Below, piece after piece: positions 12,214 through 12,847 of a DNA stretch of 12,847 nt. A program made the translations under genes and the position numbers. The stretch comes from Deltaproteobacteria bacterium RBG_13_61_14 (GTDB lineage: Bacteria; RBG-13-61-14): positions 24,035 through 36,881 of the forward strand of contig MGQK01000041.1 of assembly GCA_001797815.1 (NCBI GenBank), given 5' to 3'. Each line of letters starts with the position of its first letter. Position 1 is the stretch's first letter. The notes beneath the pieces were generated by a model. The model had not been told where the DNA came from and ran no database searches. It saw only the letters and a program-made list of their open reading frames with translations.

Positions 12214-12236
12214 GGCACAGGTTTTCAACCTGTGCC
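12214..12236. terminator. Strong hairpin between convergent genes (REP-like (e), possible bidirectional terminator)
   Basis: GGCACAGGTT (12214-12223) pairs perfectly with AACCTGTGCC (12227-12236) across a 3-nt loop. It occupies the 41-bp gap between the stops of two converging genes. It lacks an exact GTAG foot (GATAGT precedes it), so it is either a variant REP or a plain terminator. Flanking T-tracts are short (TTTTTTAG upstream, TTA downstream). Confidence 0.55.
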
Positions 12237-12244
12237 CTTAGAAA

Positions 12245-12847
12245 TTACTTCCCCGTCCAGGCATGAACTAATCCCAGCGAGATCTCCGGCACATAGGTGA
12301 TCAACATCAGCGCCGCGAGCATGGCCAGGTAAAAGGGCCAGATGCTCCTGGCCACCCGCTCCATCTTGATCTTGCCCACCGCGCAGCCCACAAAGAGCAC
12401 GCTCCCCACCGGCGGGGTGGTCAGCCCGATGCCGAGGTTGGCGATCATGATCATGCCGAAATGCACCGGGTCCACCCCCACCTTCATCACCACCGGCAGG
12501 AGGATCGGGGTCAGGATGATGATGAGCGGGGCCATGTCCATAATCATGCCCAGGGCGAGCATGAGCAGGTTGAGCAGGAGCAGGAGCGCATACTTGTTGC
12601 CGGTGACGGAGAGGAAAAAGGCGGTGACGGCCTCGGGCACGTGCAGCCGGGTGAGACAATAGCCGAAGGCGGTGGCGTTGCCGATCAGGAACATGACCAT
12701 GGCCGTGGTCTTGAGGGTCGAGATTACGACCTCGCTGTAATCGCGCCAGGAAGTGTCGCGGAACCACCAGGCGAAGAGCGCGAAGTTGACCAGCAGCGCC
12801 CAGATCACGGCGATCACGCTGGATTCGACTGCGGTGAACCACCCGAG
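12245..12847 (-). CDS. dctM: TRAP transporter large permease (DctM), 3' part
   Basis: C-terminal about 200 residues of the large membrane subunit of a tripartite ATP-independent periplasmic transporter, which imports organic acids using the Na+ or proton gradient and a periplasmic binding protein. The frame is open to the window edge and reads LGWFTAVESSMIAVIWALLV at the cut, matching the DctM GWFTPTEAA-type motif, so ATG 12817 is an internal Met. Further hallmarks are NLLMLALGMIMDMAPLIIIL and ANLGIGLTTPPVGSVLFVGC, followed by VGKIKMERVARSIWPF and a final TM. The small subunit DctQ and the binding protein DctP should lie beyond the right edge. The ligand cannot be predicted from this part. 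Confidence 0.94.
   Translation of the reverse strand, partial: LGWFTAVESSVIAVIWALLVNFALFAWWFRDTSWRDYSEVVISTLKTTAMVMFLIGNATAFGYCLTRLHVPEAVTAFFLSVTGNKYALLLLLNLLMLALGMIMDMAPLIIILTPILLPVVMKVGVDPVHFGMIMIANLGIGLTTPPVGSVLFVGCAVGKIKMERVARSIWPFYLAMLAALMLITYVPEISLGLVHAWTGK

Noticed and set aside
1-12847. Toxin-antitoxin, phage or defence genes, tRNA or rRNA genes
   Set aside because: I looked for them on both strands and saw none. The RHH-like protein has no toxin partner, and no integrase or transposase gene is present.

Overview
The window is bacterial, from a GC-rich genome: a typical 60-base row inside the phosphodiesterase gene is 65% GC. Diderm features include a DctM-type TRAP permease, a lipoprotein signal, and a membrane-anchored SurA/PrsA-like foldase. 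Paired COG3379-type alkaline-phosphatase-superfamily proteins and a 4-hydroxybutyryl-CoA dehydratase fit an anaerobic or facultative environmental lineage such as Aminicenantes or a related Acidobacteriota-like group. That placement is a guess from gene content; there is no rRNA or tRNA gene to anchor it.

Layout. 1-338: 3' end of an Mrp/ApbC Fe-S carrier ATPase (+). 339-603: non-coding, with a MITE-like element, an inverted pair of REP hairpins and an octamer array. 604-1065 (-): an AT-rich gene for a small membrane protein, lying between inverted copies of a dispersed repeat. 1066-1746: about 680 bases without a convincing gene, holding repeats and three candidate promoters. 1747-7115 (+): a tight four-gene unit of two paralogous phosphodiesterase/phosphatase proteins (one membrane-anchored, one lipoprotein), a 63-residue ribbon-helix-helix-like protein and an Oxa1/DUF106-like membrane protein. 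7177-8622 (-): 4-hydroxybutyryl-CoA dehydratase. 8692-9837 (-): peptidyl-prolyl isomerase. 9982-10686 (-): MagIII-like HhH-GPD DNA glycosylase. 10761-12203 (+): polytopic GT-C-like membrane protein. 12245-12847 (-): 3' part of dctM.

How the genes relate. The 1747-7115 genes probably act together at the cell envelope: two extracytoplasmic hydrolases, a small possible regulator and a putative membrane insertase or chaperone. Their substrate is unknown. The foldase and the dehydratase may be co-transcribed from a strong sigma70-type promoter whose -35 box contains the stop codon of the glycosylase gene. The other genes look like independent housekeeping or metabolic functions.

The most distinctive content is the repeat landscape between genes. 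It comprises (a) five GTAG-footed or GTAG-like REP hairpins, two of them head-to-head with identical loops inside a 130-bp TIR element that has duplicated the mrp stop codon; (b) five copies of a motif close to GGGACACCATACTTAATTCG, three of them starting 3-5 nt after a stop codon in the sense direction; and (c) six short tandem arrays of 7- or 8-bp units, one of which is translated inside a phosphodiesterase and one of which supplies a ribosome binding site. No transposase that could mobilise them is in the window.
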